From assembly GCA_035772405.1 (NCBI GenBank), contig JAYKKM010000034.1:1775001-1839000 (forward strand): a DNA stretch of 64,000 bases, given 5' to 3'. The first letter of the stretch is position 1. Each line of letters starts with the position of its first letter. This document shows, piece after piece, positions 26,521-40,129 of the stretch. Made by a program: the position numbers and the translations under genes. Source of the stretch: Chrysogorgia sp. JL179-B06 (lineage: Eukaryota; Cnidaria; Anthozoa; Scleralcyonacea; Chrysogorgiidae). A model generated the notes under the pieces. That model was not told where the DNA came from. It ran no database searches and worked only from the letters and a program-made list of their open reading frames with translations.

Positions 26521-28439
26521 TCTCCGCTCCCGGTTGCGCTTTATGTTCATTTGGTTATATTGTATTAATTATTAAACCCAAATTTTATGAAAATATAAAA
26601 ATGCTAGTTTAACAAAAATCAAGTGACTGCAAATCAAATTTAATGTGCCATGCTAGCAGTTTTGTAAAAACACTTCGGTTCTTAGTGTTAGGACTAACTT
26701 ACACTGGGCTAACTTACACTGTGTTATTTTAGATTCAATTAAATCCGTCCAGTCCGCGCATGTGTGATATTTCAAACGTGCGGGACTCCATATGTCAACA
26801 AACTTCAACGGAATAGATTTTCGACAGTTCGAAAGCGAGATTCGTCAAGGTGGTGAAGGCGCGAGTAGAAGTTAAATATATTATCCACGAAGCCATTTAA
26901 CAAATTCGACCAATTTAAATCGGTCGTAACATAAAACAATTTGGTTATTTTGTTCACATGCACTGTGACCAATTAACAATTGGTTGCGACCAATTAACAA
27001 TTGGTTTAAATAACCAATTTATATATGGTTGTAACCAATTCGTTTGGTTATTTCAACCGTTTTGAATTGGTTGCAACCAATTTAAACGGTTGTTTCAACC
27101 GGTCGTTTTTTACAGTGTACATAAACCTATTAAAGTACTTAATACGTAGTGTTGTTTCTCGTTTTTTGTTATTAGCAGTAGGTCCATATGATCCTCGTTG
27201 CTCTCTTTGGACACGTAGATAGGGAATCGTTGTTTGTCCTCATACCCAAATACGTTGATGTTTACATTATTAAGTTTCTCTATTTTGTTGTATTGTTTAA
27301 CTGATACTGGGAAGTCGACTCCCTCATAGTCTTCAGTGTTAATGTTTTTCTTGTGTTTTGACACTCTCTGGGTTCTTGCGTACTGGGTTATTATGTAGTA
27401 TGTGACACCACATGAAACACTTGTCGTCATTATTATTTATGTTGATTAGACCCGTCAATGAGTTCCTCAATTCCAACGGTAGTTCGATATAGCTGGATCC
27501 TTTTAGAGGTTCGTATACAACAACGTTTATATAGTGGTCGTCTATTTTGTCTGTAGTCCACCCGCACCCTTCTGATAGCCATACAGCTATACGATTTACT
27601 ATCTCTTCGCTTGACTGTCTTGTAGTTTTATATAAGCCGTTACTATTAGTTACAATTTTAGTGACACTATTGAAGAACGCGGTTTTAAACATCGTTCTAT
27701 CTCCATCTAATTGTTTCTCTGGAGTAATTTTAGTGTCTCATTGTATTTTATGCCTCTTAGTTGTCTTAAGTCTTTCCTTAGAGTTAGACCCACAGTTACT
27801 CTAGTTTTGTTTAGTTGTGATAGTGGATCCTTATTGTCGATCACTTCAACGTCGTATGATCTGGTGTATCCTCTAAACGCTACTTGCCTTTGTGTGACTG
27901 CAGGAAACATATCGTTGACCTTTCTTGTGCGTTCCTCTCGCTTTATATTGTTCCTCTCAATACGTGCTCGTTGCTCTGTGACGAACGACTTCAGGCCCTC
28001 TAGTTTGTTCCTTTTGATAGAGTCGATGACTCTCTATCTTGACGCTACTCTTAAAAGGTCTATCCACTTGTATCCTAACTGCTTAGCTTCGGCGAGGTAT
28101 TTTTCTGATAACTTCCTCAAAAAGTGCATGTAGTAATATACTATAGGACATGTTTTATTTCTTTAAAAAACCCTTTGCCTACCACCATAAGAATCCTGTA
28201 CAGTATGAAAAGCCATCCTTTGTAATTTTATCACAAAGACAACTCAGATTCTGAATACAAATTTTTTTTTAAGAATGTCCAAAATTCTAAGAAATCCCAG
28301 TGACGGGACTTTAATGTTCCGACGTGAGTTATCAGATGATCAGATACAACATAAAAAAGTAAGATTCAAGAAAATCAACATATTTGAAGAAAAAAAAGAG
28401 TATATTTTTATATAAAATATACTTTATATATATACTTTA

Positions 28440-28790
28440 TATATTACGTATAAATAAATACATACAAATTGTTCAAATATTACACATAAAATATATGAAT
28501 TTTTCAAATATTACATATAAAAAATATATGAATTGTTAATACTAACATAATGTTTTTAAAGATAAGACCATTACATATAAAATATATGAATTGTTCAAAT
28601 ATTACATATAAAAATATATGAATTGTTCAAATATTACATAAAAAAATATCCGAATTGTTCAAATATTACATATAAAAATACATGAATTGTTCAAATATTA
28701 CATATAAAAATATATGAATTGTTCAAATATTACATATAAAAATATCCGAATTGTTCAAATATTACATATAAAAATATACGAATAGTTAAT
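28440..28790. repeat. ~33-bp AT-rich minisatellite
   Basis: Unit: atatgaattgttcaaatatt plus acatataaaaat, about ten copies, slightly diverged. Confidence 0.9.
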
Positions 28791-28839
28791 GCTAACATAC
28801 ATAAGGTTTGTTTACACTGGTACATCAAACAGCAAGAGT

Positions 28840-31101
28840 TCACTGTTCAAACTCGTGATATTCATTGAAGCAATTTTTAGTTTTGTTGCTGCACAAAAAT
28901 ATTTTGCACATGGAGCACTGACTATAAGGACGGGATTCAACCTCTTTCTGAGCACAAACCTCACAGCAACCCCGTTTATTTTCATAAACAACCCAGTGTG
29001 CCCCCCAGTTTTCCAATCTGATGGCCTTCGATACTGAGTATGCAGTTTTACGACGCTTATTCACAGTCAAGGGGGATATCCTAAAGGGGCGGCCAACCTT
29101 TGGCTTGCGGCACAAACTGACGAGACTTTGAGCAACGCTTCTTCTAAACTCAAGTGTAGTCATTCTTGTGTTCTCTATTTTATTAAAGGCAATCATTGCA
29201 TTTATTACAGTCCGATCAATTATGCCGAAGAATATCCTGTGCCACCATTTCTTTGCCTTCCTATTCAGGCCATATACACCACAAAGCATGTCAGCTTTGT
29301 CTACACCCCCCATATAGATATTGTAATATTTGATTGCAGTTGGGCTAGGGAACTGCTTCTTTTTGCCATCTTTCTGAGTCCTTAGAATTACAGAGCAATC
29401 AGTGCCATGAAAGTTAGAGACAAGATGAACAGGCCTTTTTCATTCCATTTTACATATAAAATGCCTTTTGTAGATATCCGGTGGTCAAAGTCACCGCGCT
29501 CAAAATCTTTGTCATTTTTTATCCCTACTGGCAGTGCTCTTCTTGTACTTCTAATGGTACCACAAGCATCAACACCATTGGTTTTTAGGTACTCCATAAG
29601 TGGAATGGAGGAGAAATAATTATCAAAATAGACCTGGTAATGTTTACCATGAAGATCATTAACCATAGTGCTTACCACTTTCTCACCTTACCCAAATTCC
29701 TCCATTACCTCGTCACTCTCACTACTCTCTGCTTCACCGTTTTTCCCTTGGTATACATCAAATTTACATATGTACCCATCCATGTCGGCCCTCACCCAAA
29801 GCTTATAACCCCATTTTATGGGTTTTATTGGGCAGTACTGCTTAATGGAATGCCTACCTTTAAAAAGAATCATGCTTTCATCTATGCTAAATTGTTGCGA
29901 AACATTATATAATTTTACAAAGTTAGCATTCATTGCAGAAATTAATGGTCTTACTTTATAAAAGTTTGTCCTTATAATTATCAGGGATAGCTGTGTTGTC
30001 AGCCATATGTAAATTTGATAATATTTGAGCAAACCTGTTTCTTGGCATTGTTGAAGAAACTATGGGCACACTAAGGTCTTGGTCAGCTGACCAATAGTGA
30101 GGCAAAAATGTAAGCGCGATTCAAGGGTGGAAAATTTCTCTCTCTGATTTGCATACAGGTTTGTCTGAAACAGGATGTTGTCTACCACATCAGTATCAAG
30201 ATACTGTAAAAATACATATGCTGTGGTGATATGGTCAGCGAAGTGCTCATTTTTTGGCCCTACAAATTAAACATAGCAAACACAAAATTATTTGGGAACC
30301 AGGAATACTGTTACTCTATCTAATAATGACAGCAGTCGTCACAAAAATAAATTTGTAAGAAACATTGTTTTGTTTACCTTGAGGCTGATCAAAATTGTAA
30401 TTTTTTGTTGGTTCCTCCAGTTTCTTCCAACCACGCTTAGCAATCTTGACTAATGACTTGATTCGTTGTGTGGTAAATTTCTCTTTAGTTTTACTGGCAT
30501 CAAGCTGGGGCAAAGTAGTTTGCAAATGTTTTATCTGTTGTGGTGTTAGCTGGGATGAACCGTTCTCTGAAATATACTTTTCTAAATATTCAACTTGTGC
30601 AACAACAGTTACTATTTTGGAATCCTTGGCTGCAGATATTCTCCTTGTACTCTTAGGCGTAGCCCTTGCTTTGGCAGTTTGCTTCTGCTTCTGGTGTGAT
30701 GTTGCCCCGGATTTCTCACTATTTGTTGAAACTGTTACTTCAACTGGAACAACCAATTCAGCATCATCTCCATCCTCCTCCTCCTCTTCATTATCATCAT
30801 CAATTTCAAGTGGGTAATAGTCAATATCATCAACTTCATGGTCAGATTCAGCAGATTCTTCACTTGTATTATCATTATCATCAATGGGAATGTGTTCCAA
30901 CATGCCCAAAACTTCAGCAGCACAATACTTTGTACCAAAACGTTTTTTAATTGTAAAATAACTACCTAAAACAGAACAAATACATTCAAAGAACATTCTC
31001 ACATTTTTTAATGTAACAGCTGTCGACACTAGAAAGTCCCAGCGTAAAATTTGCATATTACTAAAGCAGAAACGCACAACTCCAGTGAAAAAATAGTTCA
31101 C
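28840..31101 (-). pseudogene. piggyBac-type transposase, interrupted
   Basis: The N-terminal frame (30380-31101) is acidic (EEEEEDGDDAE) and then basic, ending near KNYNFDQPQG. A short gap or intron (30263-30380) is followed by GPKNEHFADH (~30260). After a frameshift near 30070 the DDE domain continues: KVRPLISAMN, SIDESMILFKGRHS and KPIKWGYKLWV (29688-30000), then VYFDNYFSS and GVDACGTIRS (29388-29678), then MGGVDKADML and a Cys-rich C-terminus (CEVC ... CSMCKIFLC, 28840-29313). The motif order is that of piggyBac. At least two frameshifts make it non-functional. I did not find its TTAA-flanked ends, although ttctttaaaaaaccc at 28158 may mark the left side. Confidence 0.9.
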
Positions 31102-31394
31102 AATGTTCTTTGAAAAAGTATCTCTCGAAAAAATTCCCGACGTGTGGAAACGCCGAGTAGTGATAAAAAAAGAAAAATACTACCCACCAGGGGCGGATCT
31201 AGCCCAAAATCTGACCGTGGCTCACCTGGGAAGTATACATTTCTAGGGGGGTATCGGGGCATTCCCGCCGGAAATTTTGAAATACTAGAACCTCTAAAAC
31301 GCTATTTCCTGCATTTTGAGAACACTTTTCAGAAGAAAAAACTGAAAAAAAATGCTGTGCCTTTCACAAAAATTTTGCACCTCATTTTGCTTAA

Positions 31395-31897
31395 AGGGAC
31401 ACTCCGGCCCAAATACAAATGCAGTTCATATGAAAGATCTTACTGACTTTAGTTTATTTCCAAAGTTTCAGCATTCCTATCAATTTAGTTAAGAAGATGT
31501 GGCTAGTTGAAGTTGGAGAGTTTGTCCAATTTCGACGCCATTTTGTTTCTCAAATATGACGTCACTGAGTGACGTGATCTCGTATTATGCCTAAGAAGCT
31601 CCTCTACTTTCCTGCATGATGAACTAAATAGTTTATTTCGACTAATTTTCGTCCAAAGACCATTCACAATAACTATCACTATGTGATCGCCATCAAAACA
31701 ACTCCACTGACGATAAAGAATCACTCAAGGACGTCATATTTTCAAAACCAATATGGCGTCAAAATCCACAAATTTTCAACTTCAACTAGCAATATCTTCT
31801 TAACTAAATTGATAGGAATGCTGAAACTTTGGAAATAAACTAAAGTCAGTAAGATCTTTCATATGAACTGCATTTGTATTTGGGCCGGAGTGTCCCT
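31395..31897. mobile_element. 503-bp MITE with ~107-bp inverted arms, TTAA duplication
   Basis: TTAA at 31391-31394 and 31898-31901. Termini agggacactccggcccaaat and the exact complement. Arms 31395-~31500 and ~31797-31897 are near-perfect inverted repeats. No coding capacity. Confidence 0.93.
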
Positions 31898-32449
31898 TTA
31901 AACGAAAGTCCAATATTTTGTTCAAGCTTGTAATGAAGCTCGAATTTTGAAATTCGAATTTTCTGCATATACTTCCAAAACAGTGAAATCACATTCTCTG
32001 TTCCTTAGTCTCCATTTCTTTGATGTTATTTCTTTGATGTAGTTCGTTTTGTAAAACAAGATGAACATAGTATATGGGTATTGTAAATATGTAACATATT
32101 TATATCCAGTAGTACTATCAAGCAGTTTATGAAATAAATACACAATACTGAATAATTAATTAACTAACTTGTGTACTGTAGCTTACACCTGCAATACATC
32201 TCAAAGATAAATGTTACTCACTTATCACTGTACTGTACTTTCAACTTGAAGTAACAAAACAGGGTTTGAACAAGATGGATACTTTACAAATTATTTTCTT
32301 TATTCAAGACACGTGTAGTAAAACTAACTTGTAAGGTACCCGTCAAGATGCTACATTGCTTCAAAATTCAAGAATGGACTGGAAACTCAAGTATTGTATT
32401 AAAACTATGGTTCAGCAAAATAGGAATGAAAAACAGTTCACAAATCATC

Positions 32450-32790
32450 TTTGTTTAGCACCAAAATGCTGGTTAAGAAGGTTAGATAGTTCAATATCAT
32501 CTTGGTGGGACAGCAAAATAGTAGATAGGAAGGTCATAAACAGTTCAAAAAGTTCAGCAAATATGGTGGTTAAGATGAGAAGGTTAATTAGTTCAAAATC
32601 ATCTTGGTGGAGCAGCAAAATAGTAGACAGGAATGTTAATTACAGTACAGTGTAGTTCAAAATCACATTGGTGGAGCAACAAAAGCAAGGTTAATTAATT
32701 CAATATCATCTTGGTGGAGCAACAAAATGGTAGTAAGGAAGGTTGAACAGTTCAACCTTAGATATAATCTTGGTGGAAGGTTAAACAGGC
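32450..32790. repeat. Diverged minisatellite
   Basis: Imperfect units sharing gttcaatatcatcttggtgg and agcaacaaaatagtag followed by aaggttaa, spacing variable (about 60-120 bp). Confidence 0.75.
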
Positions 32791-32814
32791 CCAATTACAG
32801 TAACCCAGCATATA

Positions 32815-33220
<406 letters not shown>

Positions 33221-33698
33221 ATTGAAGTATGGTGATAGCCTTTTATTGTTTATTGTTTGTCTGAAGCATATTTCCATAGAACAGATAATGCGACAATCAC
33301 ATTCTGTATTACATTTATGCTATAGCATATAAGCTGCAGCATACATGTAGTAGCTTAAAATCATATTCAATTGAACAACTTGCTCACTAACATCAACATG
33401 GCTAATCACTTTTTGAATCATCTTTTAGCTTTAGGTCGACATAAATCAAATCTAATATTGATACTGAATAACAGATCTCAAATAATAATTTAAGTGCATT
33501 TCTGTTGGGTAGTGAATTAAGGGCAAATTTTAGACATGGGGATAACTCAGTGACAACACCGGTTGTTCAAAACAACAAAAGTCAGTTCGGTGCCTACTAG
33601 GCCGACTAAATCCAGCCACCTTTTTTTTATTTTGTCAAGTGCCAGATGATTTGCTTACCAAATACAAACCGTACAGTACAGGGTGATAAAAATATAAT

Positions 33699-33993
33699 GC
33701 ACATATCAATGTTAAGCGGGAGGGGGGGGGGGGGGGGGGAGGCCGGGCATACCCAGGGGATTTGGCACATGATTGATTCCCGTGGTGGGGCAATTTGATC
33801 AGCTCAGAAGGCGACATGGCGGAGTCAGAAGAGCGCGAACAAGAGAACGAAGTTTTAATAAGAGGGGATTTGATCTCATTTGAGTCTCGAATAAGTTCCC
33901 AAGGTGGGATATTTGACAAAAAATTTAAATTTCGAATCAAATCCCCAGGGTATGCCCGGCCTCCCCTCCCTGCAGCTTAAAATTGATAGGTGC
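33699..33993. mobile_element. ~295-bp MITE with a G18 run
   Basis: The left arm (gccgggcatacccaggggat near 33742-33761) and right arm (aatccccagggtatgcccgg near 33940-33959) are inverted. The outer parts (gcacatatcaatgtta and its diverged complement) also pair. A run of 18 G at 33722-33739 lies in the left arm. Confidence 0.75.
33816..33903 (+). other. Possible captured first coding exon inside the MITE
   Basis: ATG in a good initiation context (gacatggcg) opens 29 codons beginning MAESEEREQENEVLI and ends at a GT donor-like site (aag|gtggga). It is charged, codon-like sequence between the inverted arms. No downstream exon is visible, so this is a weak call; it may simply be MITE filler. Confidence 0.3.
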
Positions 33994-34859
33994 ATAATGC
34001 ACATTGACCATTTTTAATTTTAATTATAATATTGGTAGAGTAGGAAACATCAATAAAACAAAATATTTTAATAATATTTTAGGTAATAATTTAAGATATT
34101 TTAACTAACTGGTAGAATAATATTTATTACACTGCAAAAAATCCTGTGTAGAATTAACTCAAAATATTGAGTAAAACGATGCATCCACAGTGACACCAAA
34201 TAGTGTGTAAAACTAACACATATACTGTGAGTAAAACTTACTCATATACTGTGAGTAAAACTTACTCATATACTGTGAGTAAAACTTACTCAAAGATATG
34301 AGTAAAACTTACTCAAAAATGTGAGTAAACCAAATGCATCCACAATGACACCTTTTTTTGAGTAAAATCTGAGATTACTCAAAATGAGAGTAAATCATAC
34401 TCAGAAGCGGAGTAAATATTACGCGCAATTTACTCCAAGTGAGTAAAACGGAATCGCAGTACGCGAGTTGAATATGTTGAAGCTCTTCATTACAACTAAA
34501 GGAAAATATCCACTCAAAATACATCATATAGCTGCAGTTGTTAAATGTTTATTGAATGAAAATGTGGAAACGTTTAAGATATGTATAAAAATAATTATCT
34601 TATACAATTACAAACAAGTCATCGTCTGCAAGAGCGTCCAATTCGATCCTCAAGGCTATATTATAATGATTAAGTGGTGCACCAAAATTTTAAAAATAAC
34701 ATTGTATATGCTAGCAAACAAGATAGGCCTGACATTTCTATTGTGACTATCCAATGATCTTTTAGTTGAGTCCACCCGAAGACTCACAAAACATAAGCAA
34801 AAATCTAACGCAAATCTTAAATGAAATCCGACATTTTTCTTTGTCTTGCCCTTACCAAA

Positions 34860-35250
34860 GCAGATAATATGGGACATATATGGCCCAACTAAGGAAACGG
34901 TATGGGGTGAGCTATGGGCTAGGTATGGCATAAGTATGGTTTTACTATGGACACTAGTAACTCTCCGTACCACAACCATATAATCTATTCTGTCCTATAC
35001 AGTATACATGTATGGAAATTGTAGGAAATTGGCAAAAATCCATACAGTTATGACTATATGGAGTCAATATGGAAATTATATGGAGCACAATAGTGGTACC
35101 ATTAGTTCTCTCTTTTCTGTAATCTATGGAAAAACTATGGCATGTCGGCTTGATTCTTTCCCCATAGAAAAACCATTCAAGTATGGGCAAACTATGGGTC
35201 ATACAATTTACATGGCATAAACATTTACCCATAGAAAAGCCATATTTGTT
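34860..35250. repeat. Region of recurrent tatgg/ccata words
   Basis: The words tatgg and ccata occur every 10-25 bases on both strands, giving unrelated ORFs on both strands. It looks like a decayed short-motif array and not a gene. Confidence 0.5.
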
Positions 35251-35595
35251 TTCATTTGTAGTATAGGATAATTTGGCCAGCTATTGCTGCAATTTCCAAG
35301 TATAGATGTGCCAACAAAATACAAATTAAAATAATTTATTATCATGACATAAATTAGACAATACATGGGCGATCGTTATGCTCGTATCCTCAGAAAATGA
35401 TTTTGAGATGGAGAGCGAAGGTTACAATGATATAATGGTGTGATTGATATTGTACTGCCTATGGTGCAGTCACTATATATCGGTAGTGTTTGGATGTGTT
35501 AATATATACACTGCTGTAGTGAATGTGGGAGAGCTTGGAGTAGACAGACGATAGATGGGCGATCATCAAGCTCGTATCTTCAGAAAAATGATTCT

Positions 35596-35671
35596 GAGTC
35601 CCGGACAGGAATCGAACCTGTAACCTTCTGATTGCCAGTGAGACGCTCTAACCATTGAGCCACCGAGACTC
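35596..35671 (-). tRNA. tRNA-like SINE head, third family (anticodon GGC-like)
   Basis: Minus strand: acceptor gagtctc/gggactc pairs well, box A is gtggctcaatggttagagc, box B is ggttcgattcc, and the anticodon loop ctggcaa gives GGC (Ala). The T arm and acceptor are intact, so function is conceivable, but a partner copy nearby and flanking repeats point to a SINE. Confidence 0.62.
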
Positions 35672-35815
35672 AGATGGAGAGCGAAGCTTACAATGATGTA
35701 ATTGTGCGATTGATATACGTACTACCTATGCGGCAGTTACTATATCTAATAACCGCATAGGCAGTACGTATATAAATCGCACCATTACATCATTGTAACC
35801 TTCGCTCTCCCTCTA

Positions 35816-36066
35816 GAGTCTCGGTGCAGGGTTTCTTTCAGAAAATATAACAAGAGGGGGCAAAACACCCCATACTGAAATTTTTTTGGGGGCGGATTGA
35901 GCGCGTTGGCAATTTACAAGAGGGGAAAAATCTTTTTCAGGGGAGGGGGGCAAATATTTGGAATGCCCCCTTCGCCCCCTAAAAGAAACCCTGTCTCGGT
36001 AGTTCAATGGTTAGAGCGTCTCACTGGCAATCAGAAGGTTACATGTTCGATTCCTGTCCGGGAATC
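35816..36066 (+). tRNA. tRNA-like body interrupted by a hAT MITE
   Basis: The 5' acceptor half (gagtctcggt, 35816-35825) and the rest (gttcaatggttagagcgtc ... cctgtccgggaatc, 36002-36066) belong to the same family as the copy at 35596. They are separated by a 167-bp insertion with an 8-bp target duplication. Confidence 0.7.
35827..35993. mobile_element. 167-bp hAT-type MITE
   Basis: Inverted ends cagggtttcttt and aaagaaaccctg. Flanks tctcggtg (35819-35826) and tctcggta (35994-36001) are an 8-bp duplication with one mismatch. The interior is rich in G and C runs. Confidence 0.88.
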
Positions 36067-39000
36067 AGAATAATTTTTCTGAATATACAAGCTTGACGAT
36101 CGCCCATGTATCGTCTGTCTACTCCAAGCTCTCCCTAGCAGATGAGATAGGTCGAAGAGTTGCATGACATAAATTACTGTATATTCATGTAAACAAGTAT
36201 AAATATTGAGATTAAAATAAGCATAATTATATAAATATAACCAGTTTAAATTAAATGTTCCCATTACTGCTGTCCAGCATTTAAACTTGAATCCATTCTG
36301 GGTCTTTGGGGCTGCCTCACCTCCATACACTTCATGTTAATTTTTTGCACAACTTGGCTTGGGGAGTCTTTCATGAACTTAGAACATACTTTTCCTAAAT
36401 GAAAAGTTAAATGAAATTAAGCATTTGTATACTTGTCCATAATTTAGTTATCCATTAATTATATAGAGTGTTCTCAAGAATTCCACTGTTGGAGGGCAAA
36501 CTGAAATTGCATTATCTGCTCTCCTGAACATCAGTGCTTTGACGTTGCCCTCCAACACGGCAGTATTGATGTCACACAAGAAACACTCCATTAGTGCAAT
36601 GCCAGGCTTTCAGCTAGGTTTTCTCCTGCTGTTAAATTACAATTGACACAGGTGCAAAAGCAAGATGTAACTTGTTTCAAATAGCCTTGGTAAAATATTC
36701 ACATACAAGAACATTTCATCAGTTATTTAATAAATACAGTTACAAAATTGACAGCATGAAGACAAAAATTTATCTTACAGAATTTGTGCCTCCAAGCAGT
36801 TGTATATAATTTTTATATATAGCTCTGTAGAAGCTGATTGGTCTTTGGTTCAGCTCGAAACATAGTGGGAATAGTGTGGGGGTTGTTGACAAGCGCCTTC
36901 TAGGAAATAGGAATTAAGCCTCCAAATGTTGTAACCAGGGTTCCAATAAATATTGAACATATTGATCATTGATATAATACATGCAACTACCTCTCTATAC
37001 ACACCATTACATTCTCCCAATTTATTTAATGACTGCATTTTTTCATTGTTACCAAGTTAATCTCATTAGTATATTACCCAGAATTATAACTACTAAAACA
37101 TTATGATAATACATACACTATACATGTATATTATAAATTATGAATTCTGGTTAGTGATTGAACATGTATAATTCTGATTATCGGTGAGATGCTCTAACTA
37201 GCCAGCCATCTTTTAAATTTGGACTGCCGCTTCAAGAACACAGCTTTTGGGTGGCTGTTTATTATTTGGATGGCTTTTAGACAGCTTGTTAATTTTAGGA
37301 CAGCTAAAGCATACCTTTAATTTATGGTAGTTGGTGGCCTCAATTCAGTCAATTGGTGAAACAACATGAATTCAAGTAGTACAGGTATCATAAATACTTG
37401 ATCAATAATGCTTGTGAGTGTACACACTTTGACAAACTTAAACATTAACAGGTACCGGATGTACCATGTACATCCACTGAACACCCAGTTTTTGTAGGTA
37501 AGGCGAACATTTTTTTAAATTTATTATTTAAAAATCATACAGATTTGTGAAGGTATAGATAAACTCAAACTTTGAGTCAAACTTACCAAAATCTCTTAGT
37601 TTTGTTTAAGCAGGAATGGCAAAATTGCAACTGCATCTATAATATTTTGAAAAGCAAGAAACAACCTAATTAAAATACAGATAACAGTTAATAATAATTA
37701 ATTAAAGACTACAGTAAAACCTGATTTTTTACGACCACCTGCCATTTACGACCACTTTTTCTGGCACGGACCATTTATAGTTAAAAGGTACCTGTAATTA
37801 ACGACCACCTGCCAAACACGACCAGCGACCACTTTTAGCATCCCAAACACAAAATTTAACCTGTCATGAATGACTTTTTACGAGATGAAGTACGTACGCA
37901 TTGGTCTGTTCAAACAAGCTCTGTTCAAACAGTGCTTTTTTCAAAAAAATTCTGGTTTTCTTTCTTTATTAAGAAATATTATATTGGTTTTAAATTATAA
38001 AGCCATCTTTTAGTCGACTAGCGAACACATAATATACATGTAGTTGTAACGTAACAATGTCTTCCAATAATTATGGCTTGCATAACGTCACATCATTAAC
38101 TGCCATTTACGACCACTTTTGCTTGGCAACAGCGGTGGTCGTAAAACTCAGGTTCTACTGTATAACCAAAGTAAGTCTTTTATTAAACATGTTATGCAAA
38201 ATATATGCCGTAGTGATTATTATTACAATACATGATGATCGTCAAGCTCAAATCCTCAGAAAATGAATCCCACACAGTTTTCTAAGCATTACTGGTAATG
38301 ATATATGGTGAATGTTGCATATTCAGTGAATATATCAATCAAACCAGTACATCATTGTAACCTTCACCCTTCATAACTAAGAGTCCCAATTGATATCAGA
38401 GCATGTCACGGGCAATCATCAGGTTACAGGTTTGAGTCTAGGAAATTTTCTGAGGATTTGAGCTTGACACACTTTGTGTGCTATATATGTATGTTAATTC
38501 CATGAAAAATAAAAATCTATAACTATTTGCCAACCAATATGCAATGTCACATGAAGAAATCTTTTGAACAATGCCAAATGTTTGGAAGTTAAATTTATAG
38601 ATAAAAATTATGATAACAACACTTCTAAAACCAAACCAATAGCACTGCATGCCATATGCCATTTATACTCTCTGAATTTGTGCTTTTCAGCAAGGATTTA
38701 AATCCTTGGAAGTTCCCTTTTGTTGATTGTTATTCAAACATTATCATAAACAAATGAAAGGTTATGTAAAAGGTTATTCCTGATAAATATGTCTATAACA
38801 TACCACTTCGTTTCCTGAGATCAAATAAAGGATGGGCTTTCTCCATCATTCAAATTATTTTGATTAGACACATGATAATATCCACATTTCAATTGAAAAA
38901 TAACTACAATGAAATGGAATCCTCTAAGACAACGTTTTTGATAGAGAAGCGAAGTTCAGGCAACTATTTGATTTGCTTCAAACTTTCAGATGCGTTTAGG

Positions 39001-39650
39001 ATCAGGATTAATATATTAGTAGATCAGAGTCAGACTTACCTTCATCTTCGAACTTTTCTGAAATCGCATCTCTGCCGTATTTACTCCCACAGCCAGTATT
39101 TTATAAGACCAACGAACAATTGATGATCAGCCACTTCTTTAGAATTGATAACACAAACTCACAAAGCCATTTAACAAACAAATAATCCAAGACACAAAGC
39201 AGCATGCCATAAATGTTTCAACTTTCAGCGACAACAAGAGAATTCAAATATGGCGCAGCATTAACGTTAACTCGCTAGGACCTCTGGGAATGTCCATATA
39301 CGGGCCTGACAAGATTCGTTCATTTCCAACACTTTTAATATTATATAGTGGAAATTATACAGGTATATAGTATCAGCATAATGTCATAGTTGAGTAAAGC
39401 TACTCGAATGTGAATTAATTTAAATAACGACGAGCAATTGCTATTTAACAGGAAACATAGCCCGTTATCAGTCATAAAACTTAAACTGACTATGCCGTGC
39501 CACATATGCCATGTGCAGCCCTCATCTCTACTCAACAACGTATTATCATAGAATATTGATGACCGATAGTGACGCTGATCCGATGTTCGAAGCAAAAATT
39601 TGTGTCGCCGAATTTACTCGAGACGCCTGCTTCATCGCTCAATAGTGGTT
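36067..39650. other. E3 interior without a confident gene
   Basis: AT-rich sequence with no transposase or repeat clearly defined. A ~50-codon open stretch on the minus strand at 36458-36608 (ALMECFLCDINTAVL ...) has coding-like composition but no convincing splice sites. A degenerate tRNA-like sequence lies near 38380-38435. A minus-strand GTAAGT donor-like site near 39040 follows a short open frame. Confidence 0.35.
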
Positions 39651-40129
39651 GTATGTTTACTCAAAATTTGAGTAAAACATTCGGTTTACTCAAAAATATG
39701 AGTTGGCTAAATTTACTCAATTGCTGAGTAAAGCAAAAGTGAGGGCTTACGCGCGGATGAGTAAAGTTTACTCATCATTTTGAGTAATAATTACTCAACA
39801 ACATTTTACTCAAAGGCGTGAGTTAGTTTTACGCACACGATTGAGTAGAAACATTTTAACTCATGTGAAGTGTAAAATTAACACAAAATGTTGAGTAAAG
39901 ATTCCGTTTACTCACAAAATGTGTTATATTTACTCAAAGATGAAAATGCATTTTTTGCAGTGTAGGCATAGACAATAAAATATTATTAATTAAGGCTCTG
40001 ATCTATTTGGCTAGGCATTTGACAAGTCGAAGAGATGGATTAATCTGTTATAAACAACTAAACAAGCTTTTAATATACAAGAGTAAACCTCCATCCACAA
40101 ATTAAATTGGCTATAAACACCAGTCTAAA

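Larger units (their letters stand above)
20082..27117. mobile_element. E1: 7.0-kb TIR element, TA target duplication, no transposase
   Basis: The termini are inverted over about 30 bp: cactgtaaaaaatgaccggt at the left, and the complement of the right end reads cactgtaaaaaacgaccggt. TA flanks both ends (20080-20081 and 27118-27119). Removing the element plus one TA rejoins the interrupted polymerase codons in phase. Subterminal zones (20110-20230 and 26930-27090) are built of aaccaatt/aattggtt palindromes. The interior holds SINE copies, fold-back MITEs and ribozyme-like motifs but no transposase frame, so it is non-autonomous or a composite. The TSD fits Tc1/mariner-type or CACTA/Mirage-like groups; I cannot decide. 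Confidence 0.85.
19137..28129 (-). pseudogene. Type-B DNA polymerase N-terminal half (Polinton/adintovirus-like), split by element E1
   Basis: The two coding pieces are 28129-27120 (N-terminus) and 20081-19137, separated by the 7-kb element E1. The downstream piece shows Exo I (VIYADFEAITE), an endonuclease-VII-like zinc insertion (CHICDKEYV ... RDHCHATGKYRGSA) and Exo II (NLRGYDGHFIMQ). It stops near VYPYDYMDSF, before Exo III and all polymerase motifs, so the catalytic half is missing. Other damage: TAG at 28034-28036, TGA at 19968-19970, and frameshifts near 27700, 27400 and 27140. Zinc pairs (CRYCLQC) lie near 20030. The family uses protein priming to replicate linear viral or transposon genomes. 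This copy is dead. Confidence 0.88.
34130..39962. mobile_element. E3: 5.8-kb TIR element, TA target duplication, nested in the hAT composite
   Basis: Inverted termini cactgcaaaaaat; TA at 34128-34129 and 39963-39964. Subterminal arrays at both ends (34150-34460 and 39660-39950) are made of short palindromic units (gagtaaaacttactc and relatives). It has the same architecture as E1 and E2 but different subterminal units. No transposase is recognised. Confidence 0.83.

Noticed and set aside
34656..35232. ORFs on both strands in the tatgg-rich block
   Set aside because: They follow the short word repeat; no protein features.
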